Source of the DNA: Streptomyces roseofulvus
Lineage (GTDB): Bacteria; Actinomycetota; Actinomycetes; Streptomycetales; Streptomycetaceae
DNA length: 64,000 nt
NCBI RefSeq assembly: GCF_039534915.1
Contig: NZ_BAAAWE010000001.1
Location: 2,914,001-2,978,000, forward strand
Reading direction: 5' to 3'
Shown: positions 18,954-29,458 of the stretch, piece after piece
How the letters are laid out: each line of letters opens with the position of its first letter
Numbering within the stretch: the stretch's first letter is position 1
Notes under the pieces: generated by a model
Database searches by the model: none
What the model was told of the DNA's origin: nothing
What the model saw: the letters and a program-made list of their open reading frames with translations, nothing else
Translations under genes and position numbers: made by a program

Positions 18954-19622
18954 CTAGCCCTGGCCGGCCGGGGTGACCGTGAGCGCGGCGGGGGCCGTGC
19001 GCAGGGCGACGGAGCCGTACGGGGTGCGCAGCCGCAGCCAGGGTCCGGCGGCCATCAGGGCGACCGGCAGGTCCTGCGGGGGCAGGAAGCCCAGCGACTG
19101 GGCGGCGTGCACGGCCCGCAGCGGCAGGCCGGTGGCGCCGAGGGTGCGGGACCAGATCGCGCGGCCGATGCGGTCGCGCTCGGCGCGGGTGCGCCGCTCC
19201 TCGGGCAGTTCCTCGTCGCGGCGGCGGAACTCGGCGACGGCCGCGGCGACCGCCCCGCGCAGTTCGGCGGCGGCGGGCAGGCCCTCGACGGGCCGCCAGC
19301 CGGTCCGCGGCGGGAGGACGCCGGCCCACGGCGGGCCGGTGACGGCGGCGGGGACGACGGCCTTGCCGGCCGTCTCCTCGATGCCGTCGAGGAGTTCCCC
19401 GGCGGAGACGGTGATGTCGAGGTCGACGGCGTCCACCAGCCGGGCGGTGCGGATCGCGAGCACCTCGAAGGACGGCGGGCGTCCGAACACGGCGAGCGCG
19501 CCGCCCCCGGCCTGGAGGCGGACGGCGGCGGCGCGGTCGTAGTGCACGAGCCGGGTCAGGAAGGCGGCGAGGGCCGCCGCCTCCCTGGGGTCGGCGAAGT
19601 GCAGCGGGGCGAGCACCATCAT
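18954..19622 (-). CDS. Conserved actinobacterial hypothetical protein
   Basis: Protein of 222 residues with mixed alpha/beta composition, no TM segment and no cysteine motif. I place the start at ATG 19622, which overlaps the upstream thioesterase stop (ATGA); a second ATG follows immediately at 19619. The track can be extended upstream, but that region is the thioesterase in another frame. Position after ettA and the thioesterase in one minus-strand operon suggests a housekeeping role. I do not recognise the family. Confidence 0.75.
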   Translation of the reverse strand: MMVLAPLHFADPREAAALAAFLTRLVHYDRAAAVRLQAGGGALAVFGRPPSFEVLAIRTARLVDAVDLDITVSAGELLDGIEETAGKAVVPAAVTGPPWAGVLPPRTGWRPVEGLPAAAELRGAVAAAVAEFRRRDEELPEERRTRAERDRIGRAIWSRTLGATGLPLRAVHAAQSLGFLPPQDLPVALMAAGPWLRLRTPYGSVALRTAPAALTVTPAGQG

Positions 19623-20044
19623 GCGCGGGACGTCATCCCGTCGTCGACGTACTCCTGGAGGAAGCTGCGCTCCTCCTCGGAGATCCGGCGCGGGCGCTGC
19701 GCCTCCAGGTCGAACGGCACGACGACCGTGGACGCCCGGACGTAGGTCACGTCCGGGTCCTTGATCTCGTACGCGATCGTCAGCGAGGCCGCGCCGATCT
19801 TCGTGACCCACGACTCGATGGTCACCGGCTCGTGCCGGTGGACCAGCGGGCGCAGGTAGTCGATCTCGTGGCGGGCCACCACGGAGCCGCCGGAGAACGA
19901 CGGGCTGCCGTCCCCGGGCGCCAGCCGGAACATGAAGTCGATCCGGGCCTCCTCCAGGTAGCGGAGGAAGACCACGTTGTTGACGTGCCCGAAGGCGTCC
20001 ATGTCCGACCAGCGGAGGGGACAGCTGTAGATGTGCCTCGCCAC
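19619..20044 (-). CDS. Hotdog-fold acyl-CoA thioesterase
   Basis: Small hotdog enzyme of 141 residues of the 4-hydroxybenzoyl-CoA thioesterase/YbgC type. The catalytic Asp lies in the canonical WSDMDAFGHVNNVVF segment, followed by the long central helix (RYLEEARIDFMF). It hydrolyses acyl-CoA or acyl-ACP thioesters; the natural substrate is unknown. The start GTG 20044 has GAGG upstream and lies seven bases past the ettA stop, so it is co-transcribed with ettA. Its stop overlaps the following gene. Confidence 0.9.
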   Translation of the reverse strand: MARHIYSCPLRWSDMDAFGHVNNVVFLRYLEEARIDFMFRLAPGDGSPSFSGGSVVARHEIDYLRPLVHRHEPVTIESWVTKIGAASLTIAYEIKDPDVTYVRASTVVVPFDLEAQRPRRISEEERSFLQEYVDDGMTSRA

Positions 20045-20051
20045 GACGACC

Positions 20052-21716
<1,665 letters not shown>

Positions 21717-21828
21717 AGGAAACCGTCCGGCAAGGAGTGAGTGGGCAGATACACCCATCTTGCCGCACCACCGCCCTCAGGCGGAAACCAGTAGTCCCCG
21801 GCGGCGCTCTTCGGGCCCGGGGAAGCGC

Positions 21829-21863
21829 GACGGCCCCGGACGCGGGTCGCGTCCGGGGCCGTC
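21829..21863. terminator. Strong GC hairpin between surface protein and ettA
   Basis: A perfect 16-bp stem (21829-21844 with 21848-21863) around the loop GGT, downstream of the minus-strand surface-protein gene. It probably acts as a factor-independent stop without a T-run. Confidence 0.7.
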
Positions 21864-21864
21864 C

Positions 21865-21890
21865 GTCACGGGGTGGGAGCACCCCGTGAC
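21865..21890 (-). terminator. Second hairpin after the LAETG surface protein
   Basis: An 11-bp stem (GTCACGGGGTG / CACCCCGTGAC) with loop GGAG, adjacent to the previous hairpin and 18 bases after the surface-protein stop. Together they form a tandem terminator. Confidence 0.7.
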
Positions 21891-21907
21891 GTCACGCTTT
21901 CACCTGC

Positions 21908-23365
21908 TTACTGACCGGCGGCCTTCTTCTTGCGGAGGAAGAACACCGCGCCGCCGCCGACCAGGACGAGCGCGACGGCGATGCCGGCGATCATCGGGGT
22001 GGCGTTGGAGCTGCCGGTCTCGGCCAGGTCACCGCCGGTGGTGCCGGTCGTGCCGGTGGTGCCGGTGGAGGCGTCCGTGGTGGTGCTGGGCGCCGGGGTG
22101 GACGGGCTCGCCGAGGGGGTCTCGGACGGGGTGCCGGCCGACGGGGTGCCGGAGGGGGTCTCCGACGGGGTGCCGGTGGACGGCTCCGGGCTCGGGGCGG
22201 TCTTGCAGTCGAGGACGCCCTCGAAGGTCTCCGAGAAGCCGTTCGGGCCGGTGATGGTGAAGTTGTACGCCTCGTCCTCGCCGATCGGGAGGGCGATCGT
22301 CTTGGTCTCGCCCGCGCCGACCGTGTACGAGGTGCCCTTCAGGTCGAAGGTCCAGGGCTCGTCGCCGCTGTTGGAGGCGACGATCTCCAGGCCGCCCTCG
22401 GCGCAGTCCTTGGCGACCGTGACGGCCGGGACGGGACCGGTCTTCGCCCAGGTCGCACCGGCCTTGGCGGTGACGGTGGAGGCGCTGGAGCCGGCCAGGA
22501 TCAGGGTCTGGGACGGGCCGTCGATGGAGACGAAGGCGCGGCCCAGGGGGACCTCGGTGGTGAGGGAGGCGGTCAGCTCGGCGGCGCCGTCGGCGGTGCC
22601 GGCGGGGACGTCGAAGAAGAGCTTGCTGCCGTCGCCGGCGGTGGTGACCGGCTTGCCGGCCTCGTCCACGACCTTGACGCCCTCGGGGGCGCCCGGGCTG
22701 AGGGCGACCGAGGTGCCCTCCTTCTTGTTGCTGGTGACGGTGATCGGGCCGAGCTTCTCACCGGGCTTGCCGTTCACCGAGGCGGGCGCCAGGGAGAGGG
22801 ACGCGGTCGGCTCGTCGAGCTGGACCGCCTCCTTCAGGAGGTACTCGGTCAGCTTCTTGGCGTCCTCGTCGAGCGGGGTCGCCTTGACGCCGTCGGAGAG
22901 GGTCCAGATCGCGGCCTGCGTACCGGCGGCGGCGTCACCCTTGGTGAGCGTGGCGCCGATCTTCGCGTTCAGGTCCTCGAGCTTCTGCTCCGGGTAGCCG
23001 TGGGTCAGGATCCAGAGGATCTTGCCGGCGTCCGGGTTGTTGTGGAGCGAGGACTCGTCCCAGCCGACTTCCTTGTAGTCGTACTCGGTCTTCGCGAGGG
23101 TGTAGAGGTCGATGCAGTAGGTGAAGAGGTTTCCGCCACCCTCGACCTGCATCGTGAAGAGGCCACCGGTCTCGGTGAACTCGTCGCCGTCCTTCTCGGT
23201 GATCCTGATCTTGCCGACCTCGTCGGTCAGACCGCCGAGCTTCGCCGTGGCACCCCCGTCGGCGAAGGCCGTACCGGCGGTGGCTATCGAGGCGGACGCG
23301 ACGAGACCGGCGACCAGCGTCGCTGCGGCGAGGCGTGCGGCGCCAGGCCGACGAACTGAAAACAT
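21908..23365 (-). CDS. TQXA thioester-domain surface protein, LAETG-anchored
   Basis: Secreted, sortase-anchored protein of 485 residues. A signal peptide (cleavage near residue 35, after TAFA) precedes a thioester domain: the candidate Cys84 in FTYCIDLYT and Gln150 in the GTQAAIW (TQXA) motif would form an internal Cys-Gln thioester able to bond covalently to a target surface. Beta-sandwich domains follow, then a Thr/Ser/Pro-rich stalk, the sorting signal LAETG at 447-451, a hydrophobic span and a KKK tail. LAXTG is the motif used by Streptomyces class E sortases, typical of aerial-hypha proteins. ATG 23365 has AGGGG upstream; the upstream ATG at 23440 is not needed. Confidence 0.92.
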   Translation of the reverse strand: MFSVRRPGAARLAAATLVAGLVASASIATAGTAFADGGATAKLGGLTDEVGKIRITEKDGDEFTETGGLFTMQVEGGGNLFTYCIDLYTLAKTEYDYKEVGWDESSLHNNPDAGKILWILTHGYPEQKLEDLNAKIGATLTKGDAAAGTQAAIWTLSDGVKATPLDEDAKKLTEYLLKEAVQLDEPTASLSLAPASVNGKPGEKLGPITVTSNKKEGTSVALSPGAPEGVKVVDEAGKPVTTAGDGSKLFFDVPAGTADGAAELTASLTTEVPLGRAFVSIDGPSQTLILAGSSASTVTAKAGATWAKTGPVPAVTVAKDCAEGGLEIVASNSGDEPWTFDLKGTSYTVGAGETKTIALPIGEDEAYNFTITGPNGFSETFEGVLDCKTAPSPEPSTGTPSETPSGTPSAGTPSETPSASPSTPAPSTTTDASTGTTGTTGTTGGDLAETGSSNATPMIAGIAVALVLVGGGAVFFLRKKKAAGQ

Positions 23366-23588
23366 GGATTTCCCCTCCGGGCGAGCGGCTCCGCGAACGT
23401 GGTCGATTCGCGTGGGGGGAGCGCTCGCCAGCGCACTCACTGACTCGATGGGCTCACGTGCCTCATGAGTATTCGGAATCCTAGGGAGGCGGAAGACCCC
23501 GGTCCCCGGTCATACGACGAGATAACCATTCCGTCTCGGAATCGTTATATCGCTGGCGAGTTGGTCGACAAATCCCCACGACACAAGG

Positions 23589-24089
23589 TCAGGGGGCGGT
23601 TACCAACCGGTGCGTGGCGGCCGTCCAGGGGTCTTTTCCGTCGGCCGGAACGAGTCCCGGCGGCGCCTCACGATCCGTCAAGTCGCCCTCGCCGACGCCC
23701 GGAGGAGCCTGCGCCCCGGACCCCGGTTCGGTCCGCACGGTCCGCCGGAAGGCCGAGGTGCCCCGGGTCAGGTCGTGGCCGACGGCGACGGCGTCGATGT
23801 CGACGAAGGTCTTGCGCTGTCCGTCCCGCTCGTCCTCACGGACCTTCAGCCGGCCGTGCACCACCAGCGGTTCGCCCACCGAGACCGAGGCGGCCAGGTT
23901 GGCCCCGAGCGCGCGCCAGGCCGAGACCGTGTAGAAGCTGGTGGCGCCGTCGGTCCAGGCCGCCCGCTCGCGGTCCCACCTCCGGGCCGTCACCGCGAAC
24001 CGGAAGCGGGCCACCGAGCCCGCCACCGTGTCCCGGTACTCCACCGCCGTCGCCACGTTCCCCACCAGCGTCACCGTCGTGTCGTTCAT
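23589..24089 (-). CDS. ssbB: Single-stranded DNA-binding protein (SsbB-like)
   Basis: OB-fold protein of 166 residues binding ssDNA as a tetramer. The N-terminal 110 residues show the SSB pattern (VTLVGNVA, VARFRFAV, VHGRLKVRE); the tail lacks the acidic DDDIPF-type tip of the main SsbA, which supports assignment to the second Streptomyces SSB. SsbB is linked to chromosome segregation during sporulation. Its location next to dynB and dynA fits that stage. ATG 24089 is preceded by GGAGGGG; a 35-residue upstream extension to 24194 is unlikely. The symbol rests on context and tail, so moderate certainty. Confidence 0.85.
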   Translation of the reverse strand: MNDTTVTLVGNVATAVEYRDTVAGSVARFRFAVTARRWDRERAAWTDGATSFYTVSAWRALGANLAASVSVGEPLVVHGRLKVREDERDGQRKTFVDIDAVAVGHDLTRGTSAFRRTVRTEPGSGAQAPPGVGEGDLTDREAPPGLVPADGKDPWTAATHRLVTAP

Positions 24090-24266
24090 CTCCGAGCCCC
24101 TCCCGGTCGCATCCTGCTGCCACCATGCTGGCGACCACGCGGAAAGCCCGCCGGCGTCTGTGGACGACCGACGGGCTGTGGACAACTCGGACACTCCTGC
24201 GGGGGCTTGACGGCCCCGGTGGGAGTCACCGGCCGACGGGCCGGCGGGCCTGCCGGAGCCGGGGCC

Positions 24267-26108
24267 CTACCGGAGCCGCGCGCCGGCCCGGGTGGCGCCC
24301 AGCCGGGGTCCGGTTCCGCGGCCGCCCGCGCCGACGATCCGCGGCGAGGGCCGGGGCCCGGCCACCCTCGCGTACTGCTCGCGCACCTCCCGGTACCGCA
24401 GCAGCTCGGCCGAGACGGGGTCGAGGACGCGGGCCCGGCCACAGGCGGCCGCCGCTTCCGCCAGCTTGCGTTCGGCCTCCTGCCCGTACCGCCGCGCCGG
24501 TCCCTTCACGGCGCTCTCGCAGGCCCATTCGACCAGCGGACCACCGACGATCCCGCCCAGCATGATCAGGACCGGGGGCAGCAGCCCCGGCTCCACCACG
24601 CCCACGATCTGGCCGACCAGCCAGAGCGCGCCGAAGAGCTGGAGGAGCGTCATCAGGGCCTGGACGAGGACCGCGGCCGGCCACCAGGCGGGGCGCGGCG
24701 GCCGGGCGGCCGGGTCGCCGAGGGTGACCGTCAGCTCGTCCAGCGCCTCGGGCAGCCCCTCCGCGCCGCGCGTCGCCGCCTCCCGCACGGCCAGGGCCCA
24801 GGGCGCGGGCAGCCCCCGGGACGCCTCGTCGGCCACGATCCGCACCGCCTGCTCGACGCGCTGCCGGGCGGTCAGCTCGTCCTCGGCGGGCACCGCGAGC
24901 CGCGGATCGGTGGAGCCGTGCCAGCGCTTCCGCTCGTACCAGCGGTGCAGCCGCAGCCAGGGCGAGCCGCAGGCGCGGATCGCGCCCCGCCGCCAGACCC
25001 GCTCGGCGGCCTCGCCGGCCGCCTGGGCGCCGACCGCGACGGCGAGCCGGCCCGCGAACTCCTCGCGGCTCCGCTCCCCCAGACCCGACCGCCCGTCGGC
25101 GACGTACGAGGGCCGCAGCCTGGCCGCGGCGGCGTCGATGTCGGCGGCGATGCGGCGCTCGGGCGCGGTGCGTTCCTGGACGAACCGGGCGAGGAGTTCG
25201 CGCAGTTCGGGTACGCCCTCGCCGGTGAGGGCGGAGACGGGCAGCACGGTGGCGCCGGGCTCGCCGTGCTCGCCGAGGGCCATGCCGTCCTCGTCGAGGA
25301 GCCGGCGCAGATCGTCGAGGACGAGCTCGGTGGCCTCGGCGCCGAGCCGGTCCACCTGGTTGAGCACCACGAAGGTCACCTCGGCGTGCCCGGCGAGCGG
25401 CCGCAGGTACCGCTCGTGGAGGGCGGCGTCGGCGTACTTCTCCGGATCGACCACCCAGATCACCGCGTCGACCAGGCCGAGCGCCCGGTCCACCTGGTCG
25501 CGGTGGGCGGTGAGGGCCGAGTCGTGGTCGGGCAGGTCGATGAGGACGAGCGGCGCGAGGTCGGCGTCGGCGGCGCCGCCCGCGAGGGGCCGCCGCCGCA
25601 GCCGCCCGGGCACCCCGAGCCGGTCGAGGAGCCCCGCTGCCCCCTCCGACCAGGTGAGGGCGAGCGGCGCGGAGGTGGTCGGCCGGCGCAGCCCGGTCTC
25701 GGAGACGGCGACGCCGGCGAGCGCGTTGAAGAGGGTGGACTTGCCGCTGCCGGTGGCGCCGGCGAGGGCGACGACGGTGTGCCGTGAGGAGAGCCGCTGC
25801 CGGGCGGCGGCCTCGTCGAGCACCCGGCCGGCCTCGGCGAGGGCGTCGGTCTCGACCCGGGTGCGGGAGAGTCCGACGAGCTCGTGGAGGGCGTCGAGCC
25901 GGGTCCGCAGCCCGCCGCCGTAGGTCCCGCCGAAGCCCCCGGCGTCCTCGGACCCCTCCCCGGCGCCGGTCCCTTCGGCGGGCGGCTCCTCGGGGGCGGC
26001 CCGCTCGGCGGCCCGCCGGGCGATCAGCCCGTCGTCCCACCGCCGTTCCCCGTCCTTCCCCTTCTCCTTCTCCTGCTTCTTCTCCGTCCTGACCGGCTTC
26101 TCGGCCAC
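24267..26108 (-). CDS. dynB: Dynamin-like GTPase DynB (membrane-anchored)
   Basis: Bacterial dynamin-like GTPase of 613 residues. The GTPase domain has P-loop GATGSGKST near residues 112-120, a DLPDHDS G3-like motif and NQVDR (G4). A hydrophobic hairpin of two TMs lies near residues 480-530, flanked by long helices. In Streptomyces venezuelae the pair DynA/DynB stabilises FtsZ rings in sporulation septa, with DynB carrying the TMs. The GTG start at 26108 is one base after the dynA stop, with GAAGGAGAAG as ribosome site. Highly charged N-terminus. Confidence 0.88.
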   Translation of the reverse strand: MAEKPVRTEKKQEKEKGKDGERRWDDGLIARRAAERAAPEEPPAEGTGAGEGSEDAGGFGGTYGGGLRTRLDALHELVGLSRTRVETDALAEAGRVLDEAAARQRLSSRHTVVALAGATGSGKSTLFNALAGVAVSETGLRRPTTSAPLALTWSEGAAGLLDRLGVPGRLRRRPLAGGAADADLAPLVLIDLPDHDSALTAHRDQVDRALGLVDAVIWVVDPEKYADAALHERYLRPLAGHAEVTFVVLNQVDRLGAEATELVLDDLRRLLDEDGMALGEHGEPGATVLPVSALTGEGVPELRELLARFVQERTAPERRIAADIDAAAARLRPSYVADGRSGLGERSREEFAGRLAVAVGAQAAGEAAERVWRRGAIRACGSPWLRLHRWYERKRWHGSTDPRLAVPAEDELTARQRVEQAVRIVADEASRGLPAPWALAVREAATRGAEGLPEALDELTVTLGDPAARPPRPAWWPAAVLVQALMTLLQLFGALWLVGQIVGVVEPGLLPPVLIMLGGIVGGPLVEWACESAVKGPARRYGQEAERKLAEAAAACGRARVLDPVSAELLRYREVREQYARVAGPRPSPRIVGAGGRGTGPRLGATRAGARLR

Positions 26109-26109
26109 G

Positions 26110-27735
26110 TCACTTCTCCTTCTGCAGTACGGAGAGCGCGGCGATCAGCTCCGCCTGCGGCTCGGGGGTGACGTCGAGGGCGTCGAGGGGTGCCAGGCGG
26201 CGGTCGCGCTCGGCGTGCAGGACGCGGTCGACGTGGGTGAGGACCAGGTCGCCGCCCTTGTCGCGCAGGCGCAGGGCGGCCTGGGCGCCGAGGAGTTCGG
26301 CGAGCCGCTCGCCGGCCGGGCGGGCGCGCCGGCCGCCGAGGAGGGAGGCGGCGAGCAGGGCGGCGACGGTCTCGGCGTCGGGCACGGCGACGCGGGCGGC
26401 CCCGCGTCCGGCGGGCTTCTCCACGGACCGCACCTCGTCCTCGGCCAGCTCCTCCAGGACCCGCCGCCAGCGGCGCACCTCCAGGCCGATCCGCTCGGCG
26501 ACCTCCCGGTCTCCGTCGGTGACGGCCCGGAGGGCGGCGGCGGCGGGCTCGCGGCGGTGGACGTCCCGGATCGCCTCCTCGGCGGCGGAGACGGCGCAGT
26601 GGAGGAGGGCGGCGAGCGACTCGGTGAGGGCGTCGAGGAGTTCGTCGGCGGTGCTGTCGCGCGGATAGGCGCGCCAGCGGGCCCGGGCGTCCCCGGCGAG
26701 CACGGCCCCCTTCCCGAGCTCCTTCCGCACCCGCGCCGCCTGCCGGCCGTAGGCGGCCTCGACGGCGCCGCCGAGGCGTACGGCGGCGGCGTACTGCGCG
26801 GCGACGGCGCCGGCGAGCTCGGGGAGCCGGGTGTCGAGGGAGTCGATCACCCCGGAGGCGGTACGGGAGACGGCCTGCTGGCGCGCGGCGGGGTCCTCGG
26901 CCCGGTGCGCGAGCCACCCCCGCAGCGCGGCGACGGCGCTCTCCGGCAGCAGCCCGCTGCCGCCGCCGGTCGACTCGGGCAGCTCGGGGATGGTGAACCG
27001 CGGCACGTCGCCGAGCCCCGCCTTGTCGAGCAGCGCCTCGAACTGCCGGGAGACCTCGCCGATCACCTGGTGGGGCACCCGGTCGAGGACGGTGACGAGG
27101 GTGGCGTCGTACTCCTTGGCGGTACGGAGCAGGTGCCAGGGCACGGCGTCGGCGTACCGGGACGCGGTGGTGACCATCACCCAGATGTCGGCGGCGCAGA
27201 TCAACTCGGCGGCGAGCAGCCGGTTCTCGACGACGAGGGAGTCGATGTCGGGGGCGTCGAGGAGGGCCAGCCCGCGCGGCAGGGTGGCCGCGGTCTCGAC
27301 GCGCAGCGCGTTGTCCTCGGCGTCGCCCGGCTCCGCGGGGTGCTCCTCGTCGGCCTGCGGCAGCCAGACCCGGGTGAGCTGGGGCAGCACCCGCAGTCCG
27401 GCGAACCAGTGCTGGTCCTCGGGGTGGCAGACGAGCACCGGCGTCCGGGTGGTCGGCCGCAGCACCCCGGCCTCGCTGACCCGGCGCCCGACGAGCGAGT
27501 TCACGAGCGTGGACTTCCCGGCCCCGGTCGATCCTCCGACGACGGCGAGCAGCGGCGCGTCCGGGTCCTTCAGCCGGGGCACCAGGTAGTCGTCGAGCTG
27601 CGCGAGCAGCTCGGCCCGGGTCTGCCGGGCGCGCGGCACGTCCGGAAGCGGGAGGGGAAGACGCACGGCCGCGACTCGGTCGCGCAGGGCCGAGAGTGCG
27701 TCGATCAGCTGAGGCCGTTCGTCCAAGGTCACCAC
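26110..27735 (-). CDS. dynA: Dynamin-like GTPase DynA
   Basis: Dynamin-like GTPase of 541 residues without TM segments. P-loop [10 protein letters not shown] lies near residue 63, followed by the switch region with RPTTRTPV, a DAPDIDS G3 motif and a VLDR G4-like motif; the rest is helical stalk. It is the first gene of the dynA-dynB operon and, from work in S. venezuelae, would interact with DynB and the sporulation divisome. Start GTG 27735 (another GTG follows at 27732); no clear Shine-Dalgarno is visible. The 290 bases upstream to the tRNA hold its promoter but no gene. Confidence 0.88.
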   Translation of the reverse strand: MVTLDERPQLIDALSALRDRVAAVRLPLPLPDVPRARQTRAELLAQLDDYLVPRLKDPDAPLLAVVGGSTGAGKSTLVNSLVGRRVSEAGVLRPTTRTPVLVCHPEDQHWFAGLRVLPQLTRVWLPQADEEHPAEPGDAEDNALRVETAATLPRGLALLDAPDIDSLVVENRLLAAELICAADIWVMVTTASRYADAVPWHLLRTAKEYDATLVTVLDRVPHQVIGEVSRQFEALLDKAGLGDVPRFTIPELPESTGGGSGLLPESAVAALRGWLAHRAEDPAARQQAVSRTASGVIDSLDTRLPELAGAVAAQYAAAVRLGGAVEAAYGRQAARVRKELGKGAVLAGDARARWRAYPRDSTADELLDALTESLAALLHCAVSAAEEAIRDVHRREPAAAALRAVTDGDREVAERIGLEVRRWRRVLEELAEDEVRSVEKPAGRGAARVAVPDAETVAALLAASLLGGRRARPAGERLAELLGAQAALRLRDKGGDLVLTHVDRVLHAERDRRLAPLDALDVTPEPQAELIAALSVLQKEK

Positions 27736-28025
27736 ATGCGAAGAATGCCCAATTTATGAGCGTTTTTGAAGCGTATGGCGGCCCTGCGCGCCGAAGAAGG
27801 GGAGGCCGGCCGGAAGCCCGGGCATAACGAGTGCACAACACCCGCCCCGAGCGGCGTGAAAAGCGCTGCGCGAATCGCACCTGCCTGCGATTATCGGTTC
27901 GCTTCACCGAACCTCCACATCGTGCCACGCAGGTGAAGCACCGGGCCCGAGCCGCCAGGACCCCTATCCTTGTCCCGGCAGCCCCACCCCACCCACCAGG
28001 GCCACCAGGCCCGAGGCCACCACCG

Positions 28026-28098
28026 GCCCCCGTAGCTCAGCGGATAGAGCAGGTGCCTTCTAAGCACTTGGCCGCAGGTTCGAGTCCTGCCGGGGGCG
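28026..28098 (+). tRNA. tRNA-Arg (anticodon TCT)
   Basis: Complete cloverleaf of 73 bases: acceptor GCCCCCG/CGGGGGC, D-arm GCTC...GAGC, anticodon stem GGTGC/GCACT with loop CTTCTAA (anticodon TCT, reading the AGA codon that is rare in Streptomyces), T-arm GCAGG-TTCGAGT-CCTGC and discriminator G. CCA is not encoded. A terminator follows at once. The arsenic island begins 41 bases downstream, so the gene may mark an integration boundary. Confidence 0.97.
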
Positions 28099-28106
28099 CA
28101 AGACAG

Positions 28107-28133
28107 GGACCCTCCTTCGGGAGGGTCCTTTTT
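28107..28133 (+). terminator. tRNA-Arg intrinsic terminator
   Basis: A 9-bp stem GGACCCTCC / GGAGGGTCC with a TTCG tetraloop and TTTTT run, nine bases after the tRNA: a textbook intrinsic terminator. Confidence 0.95.
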
Positions 28134-28138
28134 GCTGG

Positions 28139-29458
28139 TCAGGGTTGGTCTTCTGCCGACGGACGATCGCTTGTGCGGAGGCCGCGGTCTGTCCGCGCCT
28201 CCTTATGAAGTGGCAGTCCCTGAACGGCGGTCGACGGCTCGTCCCTCCGGACCGACGCGCCGGTGGCGATGACGGCGGCAGCACCGGCCATGGCGGCCAG
28301 GGTGAGGAACAACGCGGGGTGGCCGCCGAGGGAGGGTGCGAGGACGGCCGCCGCGAAGGGGGCCAGGGCGGAGGCGGTCATCGCGGGGGCGCCGAGGAGG
28401 CCGGAGAGGCGACCGTAGTGGCGGGTGCCCCAGCGGTCGGTGACGGCGGTGGCCTGGAGGAGGGTGAGGTTGCCCCGGACCATGCCGGCGGCGACGGAGA
28501 GGGCGACCAGGAGTCCGTACGGGCCCGGGGTGAGGGCGAGGGCCGCGGTGGTCAGGCTGCCGAGGGCGATGAGGGTGGCCGTGCGGGTGGTGGCGCCGGC
28601 GCGGCGGGCCAACGGGGCGTAGAGGGTGCGGCCCAGGGTCTGGCCGGCGCCGCCGAGGCCGAGGACCCAGGCGGCCTGGGCCGTGGTGTAGCCGCGTTCC
28701 ACGAGGAGGGGGACGAGGGTCACGACGACGGCGTACATCGCGAACGCCGACAGGGTGAGGGCGAGTCCGAGGAGGAGGAACGGACGGCTGCGGATGATCG
28801 CCCGGGGCGTGGCGGTGACCGTCTCCGGCGCGGGCGTGGCCGCCGGCCACGGCGCGCGCAGGGCGAGGGCGTGGGCGGGAATCGTGACGACCGCCAGGAT
28901 CGCGGCGAGGACGAGGTAGGTGGACCGCCAGGTCAGGTGATCCGCGAGAACGGCCGCGAGCGGGGCGAAGACGGTGGAGGCGAGGCCACCCGCGAGCGTG
29001 ACGATGACGAGCGCGCGGACGTGGTCGGGGGCCCACCAGCGGGTGAGGGCCGCGAAGGCGGGCTGGTAGAAGGTGGCGGACATGGAGAGTCCGGCCAGGA
29101 TCCAGCCGGCGAAGAACACCGCCGGGTTCGGGGCGAGGGCGATGACGACCAAGCCCAGCACGCCGGTCGCCGATCCCGCCGTCATGATCGTGCGGGGGCC
29201 GTGCCGGTCGATGACCCGGCCGACGCCGATGCCCGCGACGCCGGAGACGACGAGGGCGAGTGAGAACGCGGCCATGGTCGTCGCCGCGGACCAGCGGGTG
29301 GCGGCGGTGATCTGCGGGTTCAGGACCGGGAAGGCGTAGTAGACGATGCCCCAGCCGGTGATCTGCGTGAGGCAGAGCGCGGGCAGGACGGCGCGCGGCC
29401 GCGACCGCTCCTTCGAGTCGGTCGCGGCCCCGTGCGGCGGGGTGTCGAGGCTGGTCAC
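28139..29458 (-). CDS. MFS exporter, arsenic-associated
   Basis: Twelve-TM major facilitator of about 439 residues, with the loop 2-3 motif GRVIDRHGPR. It is translationally coupled to the Cys-tailed flavoprotein upstream (GTG 29458 overlaps its stop, GTGA); ATG 29470 is an alternative with poorly spaced SD. Flavoprotein plus MFS pairs occur in actinobacterial ars clusters, and ArsK/ArsJ show that MFS proteins can export arsenicals; the exact substrate here is inferred from context only. The C-terminus ends just before the tRNA terminator. Confidence 0.85.
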   Translation of the reverse strand: MTSLDTPPHGAATDSKERSRPRAVLPALCLTQITGWGIVYYAFPVLNPQITAATRWSAATTMAAFSLALVVSGVAGIGVGRVIDRHGPRTIMTAGSATGVLGLVVIALAPNPAVFFAGWILAGLSMSATFYQPAFAALTRWWAPDHVRALVIVTLAGGLASTVFAPLAAVLADHLTWRSTYLVLAAILAVVTIPAHALALRAPWPAATPAPETVTATPRAIIRSRPFLLLGLALTLSAFAMYAVVVTLVPLLVERGYTTAQAAWVLGLGGAGQTLGRTLYAPLARRAGATTRTATLIALGSLTTAALALTPGPYGLLVALSVAAGMVRGNLTLLQATAVTDRWGTRHYGRLSGLLGAPAMTASALAPFAAAVLAPSLGGHPALFLTLAAMAGAAAVIATGASVRRDEPSTAVQGLPLHKEARTDRGLRTSDRPSAEDQP

